Below, piece by piece: positions 18,247 through 27,078 of a stretch of DNA of 64,000 bases. Origin of the DNA: Qipengyuania flavescens (GTDB lineage: Bacteria; Pseudomonadota; Alphaproteobacteria; Sphingomonadales; Sphingomonadaceae); contig NZ_JARULD010000002.1 of assembly GCF_029688735.1 (NCBI RefSeq), forward strand, positions 620,001 to 684,000, in the 5' to 3' direction. Made by a program: the position numbers and the translations under genes. Below the pieces are notes generated by a model. It was not told the DNA's origin. It was given only the letters and a program-made list of their open reading frames with translations, and did no database searches. Positions within the stretch are counted from its first letter, which is position 1. The number at the start of each line of letters is the position of its first letter.

Positions 18247-19332
18247 TTAAAGCAACCGCAATTGCCCGCCCACCGCAGGTGGCCGGAACTGCGTGCAGTC
18301 CAGCTCGAACTTCGCCTTGCCTATACCGCTGCGTTTGCAGGCTAGGCGGAAGCGGGCGCGGAAGAGGTCGGCCCAGACACCGGTCGGGCGCAGGCGGCTG
18401 AAGAAGTTCGGGTCGTTGTCCTTCCCGCTGCGGATCGACTGGACGATGCTCATCACCTTGTCTCGGCGTTCGGGATAGTGGACCGAGAGCCATTCGCGGA
18501 ACAGCGGGGCGACCTCGTGCGGCAGGCGCAGCGGGATCCAGCCGCAGCTATCTACGCCCATGGCCGCGGCGCGCTGGACGATTTCCTCCATGAATTCGTC
18601 CGTAATCGCCGGGATGACAGGCGCGACCGAGCAATGCGTCGGCACGCCTGCAACGGCGAGCTTTCCCAGCGCTTGCAATCGCTTGGCAGGCGATGCTGCA
18701 CGCGGTTCCAGTTTGCCGGACAGCTTGGGATCGAACGTCGTAACCGAGATCGCCACCGCCACCAGCCGCCGCTCTGCCATTTCGGCAAGCAGGTCCAGAT
18801 CGTCGAGCACGCGGTCGGACTTGGTCGTAATCGTCACCGGATGTCGCGCGTCGAGGCACACCTCCAGCACCGAGCGGGTGATCCGGTAGTCGCGCTCGAT
18901 CGGTTGGTAGGGATCGGTATTGGTCCCCATCGCGATCGGCTTTGGACGGTATTTCGGCTTGGCCAAAGTGGCGCGCAATATCTCGGCTGCGTTGGGCTTG
19001 GCGAATAGCTGCGTCTCGAAATCCAGCCCCGGCGACAGGTCGTGATAAGCATGCGTAGGACGGGCAAAGCAGTAGACGCAGCCATGCTCGCAGCCGCGAT
19101 AGGCATTGATCGAGCGGTCGAAGAAGATGTCCGGCGACTGGTTGAAGCTGAGGATCGTTCGTGGGCGCTCTTCCGTCACATGCGTCCGCAATTTCACGGG
19201 AGGTCCGTCCAGCGTCTCCATGTGATCGCGCCAGTCGCCATCGGTCTCGCGCGTGGCGAGGCCGAAGCGCGTCGGCACGCTGCCCGATTGCGCGCCGCGC
19301 CCGGCAATGGCTGGCTCCATCCGCTTGTCCAT
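18247..19332 (-). CDS. PA0069 family radical SAM protein (SplB-like)
   Basis: Radical SAM enzyme of 361 residues. The cluster motif CEHGCVYC (CxxxCxxC) at residue ~80 binds the 4Fe-4S centre, inside NAYRGCEHGCVYCFARPTH, which is characteristic of the spore-photoproduct-lyase-like/PA0069 subgroup. Other conserved stretches are GTNTDPYQPIER and VTITTKSDRVLDDLDLL. The reaction is unknown; true spore photoproduct lyase is unlikely in a non-sporulating bacterium. It is last in a minus-strand run after the antiporter (39 bp upstream), which gives no functional hint. Confidence 0.9.
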   Translation of the reverse strand: MDKRMEPAIAGRGAQSGSVPTRFGLATRETDGDWRDHMETLDGPPVKLRTHVTEERPRTILSFNQSPDIFFDRSINAYRGCEHGCVYCFARPTHAYHDLSPGLDFETQLFAKPNAAEILRATLAKPKYRPKPIAMGTNTDPYQPIERDYRITRSVLEVCLDARHPVTITTKSDRVLDDLDLLAEMAERRLVAVAISVTTFDPKLSGKLEPRAASPAKRLQALGKLAVAGVPTHCSVAPVIPAITDEFMEEIVQRAAAMGVDSCGWIPLRLPHEVAPLFREWLSVHYPERRDKVMSIVQSIRSGKDNDPNFFSRLRPTGVWADLFRARFRLACKRSGIGKAKFELDCTQFRPPAVGGQLRLL

Positions 19333-19371
19333 TCGTAGAACATAAGCGGAACAAGCGAGTCTGTCGAGTGG

Positions 19372-20406
19372 TCAGCCGAGCGAAATCTGCAAAGCAGCTC
19401 CGCCGAGCCACAAGCCGATCAATAATACCGACTCCCAGCCGATCCCGCCGGGTCCCTGTCGTTCGCGCCGGAGCAGGCCGAGCAGAAGAATGCCCGTCAT
19501 CAGGATCGAGAGCGAGATCCAGAAGACGCTGCGCTCGCTCATCGCATTGTAGATGCTGCCTTCGCGATAGGCGACGTCGCTGGCGGCAATGAAGAGCGCG
19601 TCGAACATATTGCCGCCGATGATCCCGCCGACAGCGAGCTGCAACGCACCCTTGCGGACGGCGGCTATGGTTGTGACCAGTTCCGGCAAGGAGGTGACGA
19701 TGGCGGTGCCCAGCGCCCCGACGACGCCCTGCGATATGCCGAGCCTGCCCGAGAGTTCCAGCCCGGCAGTCCCCACGACGTACCCGCACAAGCCAACCAC
19801 GGCGACCATGCCCCCGAAGATCGCGAACAGCAGGGCCAGCGGCCGCCGGTCATCGCACTCGTCGTCGTTCTCGTCGCGCGTGGCATCGGTCTTCCGCGGC
19901 AGCCACATCGGCCGCTGCTTGATCCGGTGCGCGTTATGAAGGCCGACGAGATAGACCAGGACCAGCACCGGAGTCAGCGGATTGACACCGAGGATGGCGA
20001 AGGGCGGCGATACCCAGGCCATGATCGGCAGCACCATCAGGATGATCAGGACCGTCGACTGACCGAGGTTTACCGGACTGGCCGCCGCATGCTCCAGATT
20101 GACCTTGCGATAAGCGACGTCGGCGACCGCGAGGAACATGGTCTGCGCGGCGATCCCTCCCATCGCGTTGGATACGGCCAGATCCGGCGCGCCGCTCGCT
20201 GCCGTGCTGGCGGATGTCACGATGCCGGCGATGCTCGTGCCTGCGCCGAGCAGCACCGATCCGACGAGCGCTTCACCGAAGCCGGTGCGGTCGGCAAGTG
20301 TGTCCGCCAGCCCCGCCATGCGCGTACCCACGAGCGCGATCAGCACGGCCGCGCCGCCGAACAGAATCAGGAGCGTCTGCGTCGAAAAGGCCGTTATCTC
20401 AAACAG
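19372..20406 (-). CDS. Sodium/calcium exchanger family (CaCA) protein
   Basis: Integral membrane antiporter with two inverted Na_Ca_ex halves. The second alpha repeat is canonical (GTAIVTSLPELVTTIAA ... GGIIGGNMFDALF). In the first repeat the usual GTSLPELVTS is GTSIAGIVTS, so the conserved Glu is missing. The first ATG/GTG is GTG 20346, but starting there removes half of helix 1. The CTG at 20406 follows GGGGGAG (20417-20411) and restores a complete helix, giving 344 residues, close to normal length. There is no other start codon between the upstream stop and 20346. A charged loop (DENDDECDD) separates the halves. Ion specificity is uncertain. Confidence 0.85.
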   Translation of the reverse strand: MFEITAFSTQTLLILFGGAAVLIALVGTRMAGLADTLADRTGFGEALVGSVLLGAGTSIAGIVTSASTAASGAPDLAVSNAMGGIAAQTMFLAVADVAYRKVNLEHAAASPVNLGQSTVLIILMVLPIMAWVSPPFAILGVNPLTPVLVLVYLVGLHNAHRIKQRPMWLPRKTDATRDENDDECDDRRPLALLFAIFGGMVAVVGLCGYVVGTAGLELSGRLGISQGVVGALGTAIVTSLPELVTTIAAVRKGALQLAVGGIIGGNMFDALFIAASDVAYREGSIYNAMSERSVFWISLSILMTGILLLGLLRRERQGPGGIGWESVLLIGLWLGGAALQISLG

Positions 20407-20457
20407 TTTGCTCCCCCGGGTGCTTGCCCGAAGGACGCGTGAGGAACGGTAGCGTTC

Positions 20458-20985
20458 CTACCGCTCGCGCAGGCGCGGCATGAGATCGACGAAGTTGCAG
20501 GGCCGGTTGCGGCTGTCGAGTTGTTCGGCGAGGATCATGTCCCAACCATCCTTCACCGCGCCGTTCGAGCCTGGCAAGGCGAAGATATAGGTGCCGCGCG
20601 CCACCACGCCGCAGGCGCGGCTCTGCACCGTACTGGTGCCGATGGTGTTGTAGCTGAGCCAGCGGAACAGCTCGCCGAAACCGGGGACGTCCTTGCTCTT
20701 TACCCGGTCCAGCGCTTCAGGCGTGACGTCCCGGCCCGTCAGCCCCGTGCCGCCGGTGGTGATGACGCAATCGATCGCCTCGTCGTCGATCCAGCGGTGA
20801 AGGTGCGCGGCGATCTCCTCCACGCTGTCGCGGCTGATCTCGCGCGTGGCGAGGCTGTGGCCGGCGGCTTCGATACGTTCGGCGAGGATGTCGCCCGAAG
20901 TGTCGTCGGCCAAAGTGCGGCTGTCCGACACTGTCAGCAGCGCAATGCTGACCGGCTTGAACTCGCGGTTTTCGTCGATCGCCAT
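20458..20985 (-). CDS. moaB: Molybdenum cofactor biosynthesis protein B
   Basis: MoaB/MogA-type protein of 175 residues acting late in molybdopterin synthesis (adenylylation of molybdopterin). The molybdopterin-binding motif [18 protein letters not shown] is at residue ~78, with [17 protein letters not shown] later; [12 protein letters not shown] is also conserved. An AGGAG ribosome site overlaps the stop codon of the upstream transglycosylase gene, so the two are probably co-translated. No other moa/moe gene is in the window. Confidence 0.95.
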   Translation of the reverse strand: MAIDENREFKPVSIALLTVSDSRTLADDTSGDILAERIEAAGHSLATREISRDSVEEIAAHLHRWIDDEAIDCVITTGGTGLTGRDVTPEALDRVKSKDVPGFGELFRWLSYNTIGTSTVQSRACGVVARGTYIFALPGSNGAVKDGWDMILAEQLDSRNRPCNFVDLMPRLRER

Positions 20986-20997
20986 CGTGCTGCGCTC

Positions 20998-22716
20998 CTA
21001 ATTCGCGCGGGGGAATTGCGGCCAGTCATTCTCGGCGAGGTCGATCCGGCTGGGGGCAGGCGCCGCTGCCTGGCGCAAGTACATCCAGTAATTGCGCATC
21101 ACGATCGCGACATAGCTGCGCGTCTCCCAATAGGGCAGCGACTCCATGTAGAGCAGCGGATCGTCCTGGTCGCGGACCTCGCTTTCCCAGCGCGCCACCG
21201 GAGTCGGGCCGGCGTTGTAGGCCGCCATCACCTTGGGCAGCCTGCCTTGCGTGTAGCGCGCCGATCCGAGCGCTTCGAGCGTACGCTGGCCGAAGGCGAG
21301 ATTGACTGCCGGGTCCTTCAGATCCGCGCCGCTGCTCATGTTGATGGAGGCGGCATATTCGCGCTGTGTGATCGGCATGATCTGCATCAGGCCGATGGCG
21401 CCAGCCGGGCTGACCACGCGCTCGCGAAAGTTCGATTCCTGCAAGGCGTGCGCGAAGGCGAGGGCCGGGTCGACACGCCAACCGCCGATCGGCTCGCGAA
21501 AGGTGACCGGATATTTGAGGCTCGGCGGAGCGCCAGTGCGCGGCGGGGCATTGTACGCCATGAAATTCTGCGTGCCGGTGAGCCCGAGCGCGCGGGCAAG
21601 CCTGCCGAGCGCTGCAAAATCGTCCGGGTCGCCGGTTCGGACCAGCCAGCGCAGAGCCTCGTCGGCTTGCTCGCGCTGGCCGATTTCCGCGAGCATCACG
21701 GCATTGCGCGCTGCCTCTTCGCGCGAGAGGCGCTGCCAGTCGTCCTGCGTCAAATCGGGCGTGGTGTGCGTATTGGGCAGGGGCTTACCGAGCCGCTCGT
21801 GTGCGATCATGCCGTAGAGCGTATCGGGAAAGCGCGCCGCGCCGCGCAATTGCTCGGCCGCGTCTTCGGGCTGGCGACAGCGGACCAGCGCTCGGCTGGC
21901 CCAATAGTAGGCAGCGCTGGACAGTTCCGGGTTGTGCGCCGCACCTGCACTCCGGCCGAAAGCCGCTGCGGCGCGAGCGCAATCGCCGAGGCGCCAGGAA
22001 GCGAGCCCTGCCACCCAGTCCCCTTCTGCGACCCATGCTCCGCTGCCCCCGTTGCGAACCGTCTCCGCAATCGCCGAGGCCTGCGCATCGCGGTTCTCGA
22101 TGTAATAGCTCCACGCGACCCGCTGCCGCCATTCGGCGCGCGCTTCGGACGATAGGGTCGCGTCGACTCCGTCGAGCAACAGGCGTGCACCATCGGGGTC
22201 GTCGTTGCGAATGTGCCCGAGGATCGCCTCGCTCACCGCTTGCGGCATGGTGCCGTCGCTTACCGTGCGCGGCAGCGTGCGGCGGGTTATGCCGGACTGA
22301 CGCACGAGCCGCCGCTCGCGCCGCAAATTGTAGTCCCCTTGCAGCCCGCGTGTCTGGCCGAGCCGCACGATATTCTCGGCATCCGGCAGGTCGCGGTAGT
22401 TCGCCAGCCATGCCTCGATCCGCTCAAGCGGGATCCGGGGGCTTTCGGGATGGAGGTAGTAATGCGCCAGCGCTGCCCCGTGCAGCGGCCCGGATTCGCG
22501 CTGCGCAAGCAGGATTTCGACCCGGTCCCAATTGCGCGCGTCGATGGCTTCGTAGAGCGAGCCGTAATAGCCGCGATCCTCGCTCGACAGCAGACGCGGC
22601 AGGGCCTCGGCATGTGAGCGGGTAAAATAGTCGACGCTGCTCTGCTGCGCGACAGCGGGAGTGGCGTAGATCGCGCCTGCCGCCAGGGCGAGGGCGAGTG
22701 TCGGTCGTATCTTCAT
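20998..22716 (-). CDS. Soluble lytic murein transglycosylase (Slt70-like)
   Basis: Periplasmic peptidoglycan lytic transglycosylase of 572 residues, cleaving MurNAc-GlcNAc links to anhydromuropeptides. A signal peptide (MKIRPTLALALAAGAIYATP, cleavage after VAQ or nearby) is followed by a long alpha-superhelical tetratricopeptide-like region and a C-terminal SLT domain with the catalytic Glu in ALQESNFRERVVSPAGAIGL, then LMQIMP and VMAAYNAGPTPVARW. The frame is open to 22974, but ATG 22716 gives the signal peptide and overlaps the stop of the upstream UDG-like gene (ATGA). Confidence 0.93.
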   Translation of the reverse strand: MKIRPTLALALAAGAIYATPAVAQQSSVDYFTRSHAEALPRLLSSEDRGYYGSLYEAIDARNWDRVEILLAQRESGPLHGAALAHYYLHPESPRIPLERIEAWLANYRDLPDAENIVRLGQTRGLQGDYNLRRERRLVRQSGITRRTLPRTVSDGTMPQAVSEAILGHIRNDDPDGARLLLDGVDATLSSEARAEWRQRVAWSYYIENRDAQASAIAETVRNGGSGAWVAEGDWVAGLASWRLGDCARAAAAFGRSAGAAHNPELSSAAYYWASRALVRCRQPEDAAEQLRGAARFPDTLYGMIAHERLGKPLPNTHTTPDLTQDDWQRLSREEAARNAVMLAEIGQREQADEALRWLVRTGDPDDFAALGRLARALGLTGTQNFMAYNAPPRTGAPPSLKYPVTFREPIGGWRVDPALAFAHALQESNFRERVVSPAGAIGLMQIMPITQREYAASINMSSGADLKDPAVNLAFGQRTLEALGSARYTQGRLPKVMAAYNAGPTPVARWESEVRDQDDPLLYMESLPYWETRSYVAIVMRNYWMYLRQAAAPAPSRIDLAENDWPQFPRAN

Positions 22717-23498
22717 GCAGTCCATTCCAGCCAGCGATGCCACAAATTCGCGCGCCGCGCGGCGCTTCGGGCGATCTGCGAAAAGTCGGGAGCGGCGAGG
22801 AGGGGCAGGGTCTTGTCGCCGCACTCCAGCACCAGCGGGTCGCGCACTTTCTCGGGCGCGATGTCGAAGAGCGTCAGTTGCGCCCGACCGATCGCGAGCA
22901 CACGTTCGGGGGCGGCGAGCGACAAATGGTGGCGCGTCAAGTCGCCCAGGCCACGCGCGCCGAGCGAGCTCCATTCGGGCATTGCCATGGGCGCGGGGAG
23001 GGTGCTGGCGACGTAAACCTGGTGCGCGCCAACGCCCATCGCCTGCAGCATGGCGGTGAGAAGCTTGCCCGCGCCGCCGGTCAGCAGGCCCTCGGCGTCA
23101 TCCGGCTCTGGTTGCGGGACGAGGATGCAGAGTTTTGCCCCCGCAACCCCGCGCGGCGGCACCCGGCGGTCGAGCGATCCTTCGGCCAGCGTCGGCTCGG
23201 TCATCCACCATTCGCGAAATTTTTCGAGACTGCCGGGCCAGTTCTCGCGCGCGCCACCGATGGGCGGTCCTGCATCCTGCTGCAAGGCGCGCGAGAGCGG
23301 CGTGGCGGGCGGCGGAGGCGGCGGTGCGGCGGGTTTCGGAGCCGCTACGGCATCGTCGCTCTCCGGCTCTGCCAGCCATTGCGTCGGTGTTTCGGAATAG
23401 TCGAAATCGACCCCGGCCTCGCGCCACCACGCGATCGCCCCTTCCAGCGCCTCGGCTGCGTCGAAATCGCGGGTTTCGTGGGTATCGGCCTGCATCAT
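22713..23498 (-). CDS. Uracil-DNA glycosylase family-like protein with degenerate motifs
   Basis: 261-residue protein in two parts: an N-terminal helical segment (ALEGAIAWWREAGVDFDY), a proline-rich linker (APPPPPPATP), then a domain whose fold pattern resembles family-4 uracil-DNA glycosylases (ILVPQPEPDDAEGLLTGGAG; VYVASTLPAP; RVLAIGRAQLTLFDIAP). The usual catalytic GEAPGxxED is replaced by VPQPEPDD, the cluster cysteines are not seen, and the HPS motif is absent. Similar proteins occur in sphingomonads next to the transglycosylase as I recall. ATG 23498 is chosen; TTG 23540 is in frame. Glycosylase activity is doubtful. Confidence 0.75.
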   Translation of the reverse strand: MMQADTHETRDFDAAEALEGAIAWWREAGVDFDYSETPTQWLAEPESDDAVAAPKPAAPPPPPPATPLSRALQQDAGPPIGGARENWPGSLEKFREWWMTEPTLAEGSLDRRVPPRGVAGAKLCILVPQPEPDDAEGLLTGGAGKLLTAMLQAMGVGAHQVYVASTLPAPMAMPEWSSLGARGLGDLTRHHLSLAAPERVLAIGRAQLTLFDIAPEKVRDPLVLECGDKTLPLLAAPDFSQIARSAARRANLWHRWLEWTA

Positions 23499-23578
23499 CG
23501 TGTCGGCGCAGGTCTTGACCTCTAACGCCCCAGCAATCAAGGCATCCGCAACACATTTAGCGACGAAAAGAGAGAGAC

Positions 23579-25225
23579 ATGAGCGAACGCGAATCCATGC
23601 CCTGCGACGTCGTCATCATCGGCGGCGGGGTCGCCGGGATGGCGGCAGCGATCCGGCTGAAGCAGATCAACGAGGAATTGGAAGTCGTCGTGCTCGAAAA
23701 GGGCAGCGAAGTCGGCGCGCATATCCTGTCGGGCGCGGTGGTCGATCCCAAGGCGCTGAACGAGCTGCTGCCCGACTGGCGCGACATGGATTGCCCGATG
23801 GCCGAGACGCCGGTGACGGAGAACCACCACTGGGTCCTGTCCGGCACTGGCATGTCCGAAATGGCGGAAGTCCTGCTGCCGCCCTTCATGCGCAACGATG
23901 GCAATTACACCGGCTCGCTCGGCAATCTCACCCGCTGGCTGGGCGAGCAGGCGGAAGGGTTGGGCGTGATGGTCTTCCCCGGCTTCCCGGCCGCCGAAGT
24001 GCTGTTCGACGACAACGGCGCAGTGTCCGGCGTGGTAACGCAGGACATGGGCATTGCCGAGGACGGCAGCCAGAAGGGGGATTTCCAGCCCGGCATGGAG
24101 ATCCACGCGAAATACACGCTGTTCGCCGAAGGCGCGCGCGGCAACCTCACCAAGAAGATGAAGGCCAAGTTCGACCTGGAGGCGGATTGCCAGCCGCAGG
24201 TCTACGGCCTCGGCATCAAGGAGCTGTGGGACATCGATCCCGACAAGCACGAGCCGGGCCGCGTGATCCACACGCAAGGCTGGCCGCTGAGCGAAACCGG
24301 CACCTGGGGCGGCGGCTTCATTTACCACCAGGCGGCCGGGCAGGTCGCAATCGGCTTCGTCACCGCGCTCGACTACAAGAACCCCTACGTTTCGCCCTAC
24401 CAGGAATTCCAGCGCTGGAAGCATCACCCCGATGTCGCCGCGATCCTCGAAGGCGGCAAGCGCGTGGCTTATGGCGCGCGCGTCATCAACGAAGGCGGCT
24501 GGCAGTCCGTGCCCAAGCTCGCTTTCCCGGGCGGCGCGCTGATCGGCTGCGCGGCCGGCTTCGTCAACGTGCCGCGCATCAAGGGTAGCCACACCGCCAT
24601 GAAGAGCGGGATGCTGGCCGCAGAAAGCGTCGCCGCAGCGATCGCCGAGGGGCATGAGCACACCGAGCTGATGGAGTACGACGCGAACCTGCGCGACAGC
24701 TGGATCGCCAGGGAACTCAAGCTGGTCCAGAACGCCCAGCCTGCCGTCGCCAAATGGGGCGAGGACATCGGCACCGTTCTGGCCGGGATCGACATGTGGA
24801 TGCGCACGCTCAAGATCGGCCTGCCGATCAGCATGAAGCACCACCGCGATCACGAGATGCTCGAACGCGCAGACCTGCACACGCCGATCGCCTATCCCAA
24901 GCCCGATGGCGTGCTGAGCTTCGACAAGCTGACCAATGTGAGCTTCAGCTACACCAACCATGCGGAGGACCAGCCGGTCCACCTCAAGGTGCTCGACCGC
25001 GAATTGCAGCGCGAGAGCGAGTTCGAGGTCTTCGACGGCCCCTCCAACCGCTATTGCCCTGCCGGGGTTTATGAATGGATCGTCGAGGACGGCAAGGAGC
25101 CGAAGTTCCAGATCAACTCGCAGAACTGCGTCCACTGCAAGACCTGCGATATCAAGGACCCGAACCAGAACATCGAATGGACCACGCCCGAAGGCGGCGG
25201 CGGGCCGAACTATCCGAATATGTGA
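23579..25225 (+). CDS. Electron transfer flavoprotein-ubiquinone oxidoreductase
   Basis: ETF-QO (548 residues) passes electrons from electron transfer flavoprotein, used by acyl-CoA and amino-acid dehydrogenases, to ubiquinone. The FAD-binding dinucleotide fold starts CDVVIIGGGVAGMAAAIRL. The quinone-facing region has GCAAGFVNVPRIKGSHTAMK. The C-terminal 4Fe-4S ferredoxin-like domain carries YCPAGVYEW and NCVHCKTCDIKDP. It is a monotopic membrane protein. AGAGAGAC precedes the ATG. It is divergent from the UDG-like gene over 80 bp. The product is often called etfD or fixC-like. Confidence 0.97.
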   Translation: MSERESMPCDVVIIGGGVAGMAAAIRLKQINEELEVVVLEKGSEVGAHILSGAVVDPKALNELLPDWRDMDCPMAETPVTENHHWVLSGTGMSEMAEVLLPPFMRNDGNYTGSLGNLTRWLGEQAEGLGVMVFPGFPAAEVLFDDNGAVSGVVTQDMGIAEDGSQKGDFQPGMEIHAKYTLFAEGARGNLTKKMKAKFDLEADCQPQVYGLGIKELWDIDPDKHEPGRVIHTQGWPLSETGTWGGGFIYHQAAGQVAIGFVTALDYKNPYVSPYQEFQRWKHHPDVAAILEGGKRVAYGARVINEGGWQSVPKLAFPGGALIGCAAGFVNVPRIKGSHTAMKSGMLAAESVAAAIAEGHEHTELMEYDANLRDSWIARELKLVQNAQPAVAKWGEDIGTVLAGIDMWMRTLKIGLPISMKHHRDHEMLERADLHTPIAYPKPDGVLSFDKLTNVSFSYTNHAEDQPVHLKVLDRELQRESEFEVFDGPSNRYCPAGVYEWIVEDGKEPKFQINSQNCVHCKTCDIKDPNQNIEWTTPEGGGGPNYPNM

Positions 25226-25238
25226 GGGGGTATCCTCC

Positions 25239-25457
25239 TTGCAGGTAGTGTCCGTAATTCGAGTAGCTGTCTGCTGGATCGTACTTTTGGTCGGACTGGT
25301 TTTCGCTGGATATGCGAATGAGCTGGTGAAACCGGTTTTAGCGACAACAGATCGAGTGATACTTATCGTTGGATATATAGTCGGACTCGGATCTGTAGTT
25401 CGCTGGCTTGGGCAGCTCGCTTTGTGGAATCGAGCCGATATCGTTGGCGAAGACTAA
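25239..25457 (+). CDS. Small membrane protein, 72 aa
   Basis: Short ORF with two predicted membrane helices (about residues 5-22 and 37-56). The start is probably TTG 25239, 8 nt after GAGGGGG; GTG 25248 is an alternative. Base composition is lower in GC than the neighbours, and it fills the gap between ETF-QO and ispE almost exactly (stop 25455-25457). No family recognised. Because it lacks homologues known to me, it could be a non-coding leader for ispE; the two clear hydrophobic stretches favour a real protein. Confidence 0.45.
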   Translation: MQVVSVIRVAVCWIVLLVGLVFAGYANELVKPVLATTDRVILIVGYIVGLGSVVRWLGQLALWNRADIVGED

Positions 25458-25458
25458 A

Positions 25459-26265
25459 GTGAACGAAACCGCCTACGCCAAGATCAACCTCGCCCTGCAT
25501 GTTCGCAGGCGGCGAGAAGACGGTTATCACGAACTCGAAACGCTGTTCGCTTTCGTCGATGCGGGGGATCGGCTGAGCGCCAGCAACGCCGCGCAGGATA
25601 CCGTGCAGGTGGTCGGCGAGTTTGCGGGCGGGCTGGTCGACCCGTTCGACAACCTCGTCGCCAAGGCACTCGGCAAGCTGCCGCGCTCCGAAGGGCTCGC
25701 GATCACGCTCGAGAAGAATCTGCCTGTCGCGGCGGGGCTGGGCGGGGGGTCGGCGGATGCAGGAGCCGTGTTCCGCATCGTGCGTGAGCGGTTCGGTCTG
25801 CCCGACGACTGGCAAGAGCGCGCCGCCTCGCTTGGTGCAGACGTCCCAGCCTGCGTCGAAAGCCGCACCTGCATCGGGCGCGGGACGGGGACCGAGCTTG
25901 AACAGGCGGACGACAGTCTTGCCGGAACTCCTGTGCTACTGGTCAATCCGCGTCTGCCGCTTTCGACCGGGCCGGTGTTCAGGGCATGGGACGGGGCGGA
26001 CCGGGGGCCGATACCGCAGGGAGACTCGCGGAGCATCGCGTTGGAAGGCCGCAACGACCTCGAAGCGCCGGCCATCGAACTGTGCCCCGACATCGCCGAC
26101 GTGCTCGCCGCAATGCGCGGAACTTCGCCGTTTCTCGCCCGTATGTCAGGTTCGGGCGCGACGTGTTTCGCGCTGTTCGAGAACGAAACAGCGCGGGACG
26201 AGGCCGCGGCATGCATCGCCGCCGACCATCCCGGCTGGTGGCAGATGCAAGGGAACCTCAGATGA
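25459..26265 (+). CDS. ispE: 4-(cytidine 5'-diphospho)-2-C-methyl-D-erythritol kinase
   Basis: GHMP kinase of the MEP isoprenoid pathway, phosphorylating CDP-methylerythritol; 268 residues. Motif 1 is ETAYAKINLALHVRRRREDG, the GHMP ATP loop is PVAAGLGGGSADAGA, and motif 3 is MSGSGATCFALF. The start is taken as GTG 25459 (N-terminus MNETAYAKINLALHV); TTG 25444 would overlap the small membrane protein. The stop codon overlaps the ATG of the next gene (ATGA), so it is coupled to the N-formylglutamate amidohydrolase gene, an association without an evident biochemical link. Confidence 0.95.
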   Translation: MNETAYAKINLALHVRRRREDGYHELETLFAFVDAGDRLSASNAAQDTVQVVGEFAGGLVDPFDNLVAKALGKLPRSEGLAITLEKNLPVAAGLGGGSADAGAVFRIVRERFGLPDDWQERAASLGADVPACVESRTCIGRGTGTELEQADDSLAGTPVLLVNPRLPLSTGPVFRAWDGADRGPIPQGDSRSIALEGRNDLEAPAIELCPDIADVLAAMRGTSPFLARMSGSGATCFALFENETARDEAAACIAADHPGWWQMQGNLR

Positions 26266-26987
26266 TCGACGGCCTTCCGTACCGCCAGGTTGGTATGGAC
26301 ACGATCCGCCCCGGCGGACTGATCTGCGTGGCGGACCACGCCTCCAATTTCGTGCCGACGGACATCGATCTCGGCATCGATCGCAAGCTTCTGAACGATC
26401 ACATCGCCGTCGATATCGGCGTAGGCGGCATCGCCGATCGGCTTGCGCGCCGCCACAATATCCCCGCCCATATCGCCACCGTCAGCCGCCTCGTCTGCGA
26501 CTTCCATCGCAAGGAAGACGAGCCTGCCGTCGTGCCGACCGAAAGCGACGGACACCTCATCCCCGGCAATATCGGCGCCGACGTCGAGAAGCGCCTCGAT
26601 CTCTATCACCGGCCCTACCACACCGCGCTGGCGAGCTTCATTGCGGATGCCAGGCCGAAGATGATCATCGCGCTGCACAGCTTCACGCCGAGCATGGCTA
26701 GCAAGGACGAAGAACGGCCTTGGGAAGTCGCGCTGCTCTATAACGAGGACGATACGGCGGCGCGCCATGCGATCCGCCTGTTCGGCGAGCAGGGGCTGAC
26801 CGTGGGCGATAACGAGCCCTATTCGGGCAAGCAGCTCAACGCCACCATGGACCGCCATGCGGAGGCGAACGGCATCCCTTATTGCACGGTCGAAATCCGG
26901 CAGGACCAGATCGATACGCCTGCCGGTCAGGCGCGCTGGGCGGTGATGCTGGCCGATGTGCTGGGGCGCGTCGCGCTCGAGGTCTGA
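26262..26987 (+). CDS. N-formylglutamate amidohydrolase family protein
   Basis: 241-residue FGase-domain hydrolase. Metal-binding motifs are ICVADHASNFVP, a GVGGIADRLARRHNIPAHIA segment with Arg following in SRLVCDFHRKEDEPA, ALHSFTPSM (HSFTP) and VEIRQD (ExRQD). Such stand-alone proteins remove a formyl or related group from an N-acylamino acid; histidine-utilisation genes are not present nearby, so the in vivo substrate need not be N-formylglutamate. It is translationally coupled to ispE (ATGA) and ends 91 bp before ilvD. Confidence 0.88.
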   Translation: MIDGLPYRQVGMDTIRPGGLICVADHASNFVPTDIDLGIDRKLLNDHIAVDIGVGGIADRLARRHNIPAHIATVSRLVCDFHRKEDEPAVVPTESDGHLIPGNIGADVEKRLDLYHRPYHTALASFIADARPKMIIALHSFTPSMASKDEERPWEVALLYNEDDTAARHAIRLFGEQGLTVGDNEPYSGKQLNATMDRHAEANGIPYCTVEIRQDQIDTPAGQARWAVMLADVLGRVALEV

Positions 26988-27078
26988 TAGTCAGGCTTGG
27001 CCGCCCTCGCGGCAATCTACCGTTAGCGTAGGCACTCCCGTCTGCTAGGCTTGCTGCCGAAGCAAAGAGAGACCCGCC

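Noticed and set aside
20521-22155. 544-codon plus-strand ORF opposite moaB and the transglycosylase
   Set aside because: Spans two well-supported genes on the other strand; no recognisable domain.
23537-25135. 532-codon minus-strand ORF opposite ETF-QO
   Set aside because: Antisense of a strongly conserved gene; His/Asp/Val-rich pattern is typical of shadow frames in high-GC DNA.
26988-27078. Riboswitch or T-box upstream of ilvD
   Set aside because: Only 91 bp, with no recognisable conserved core, leader peptide or terminator stem.
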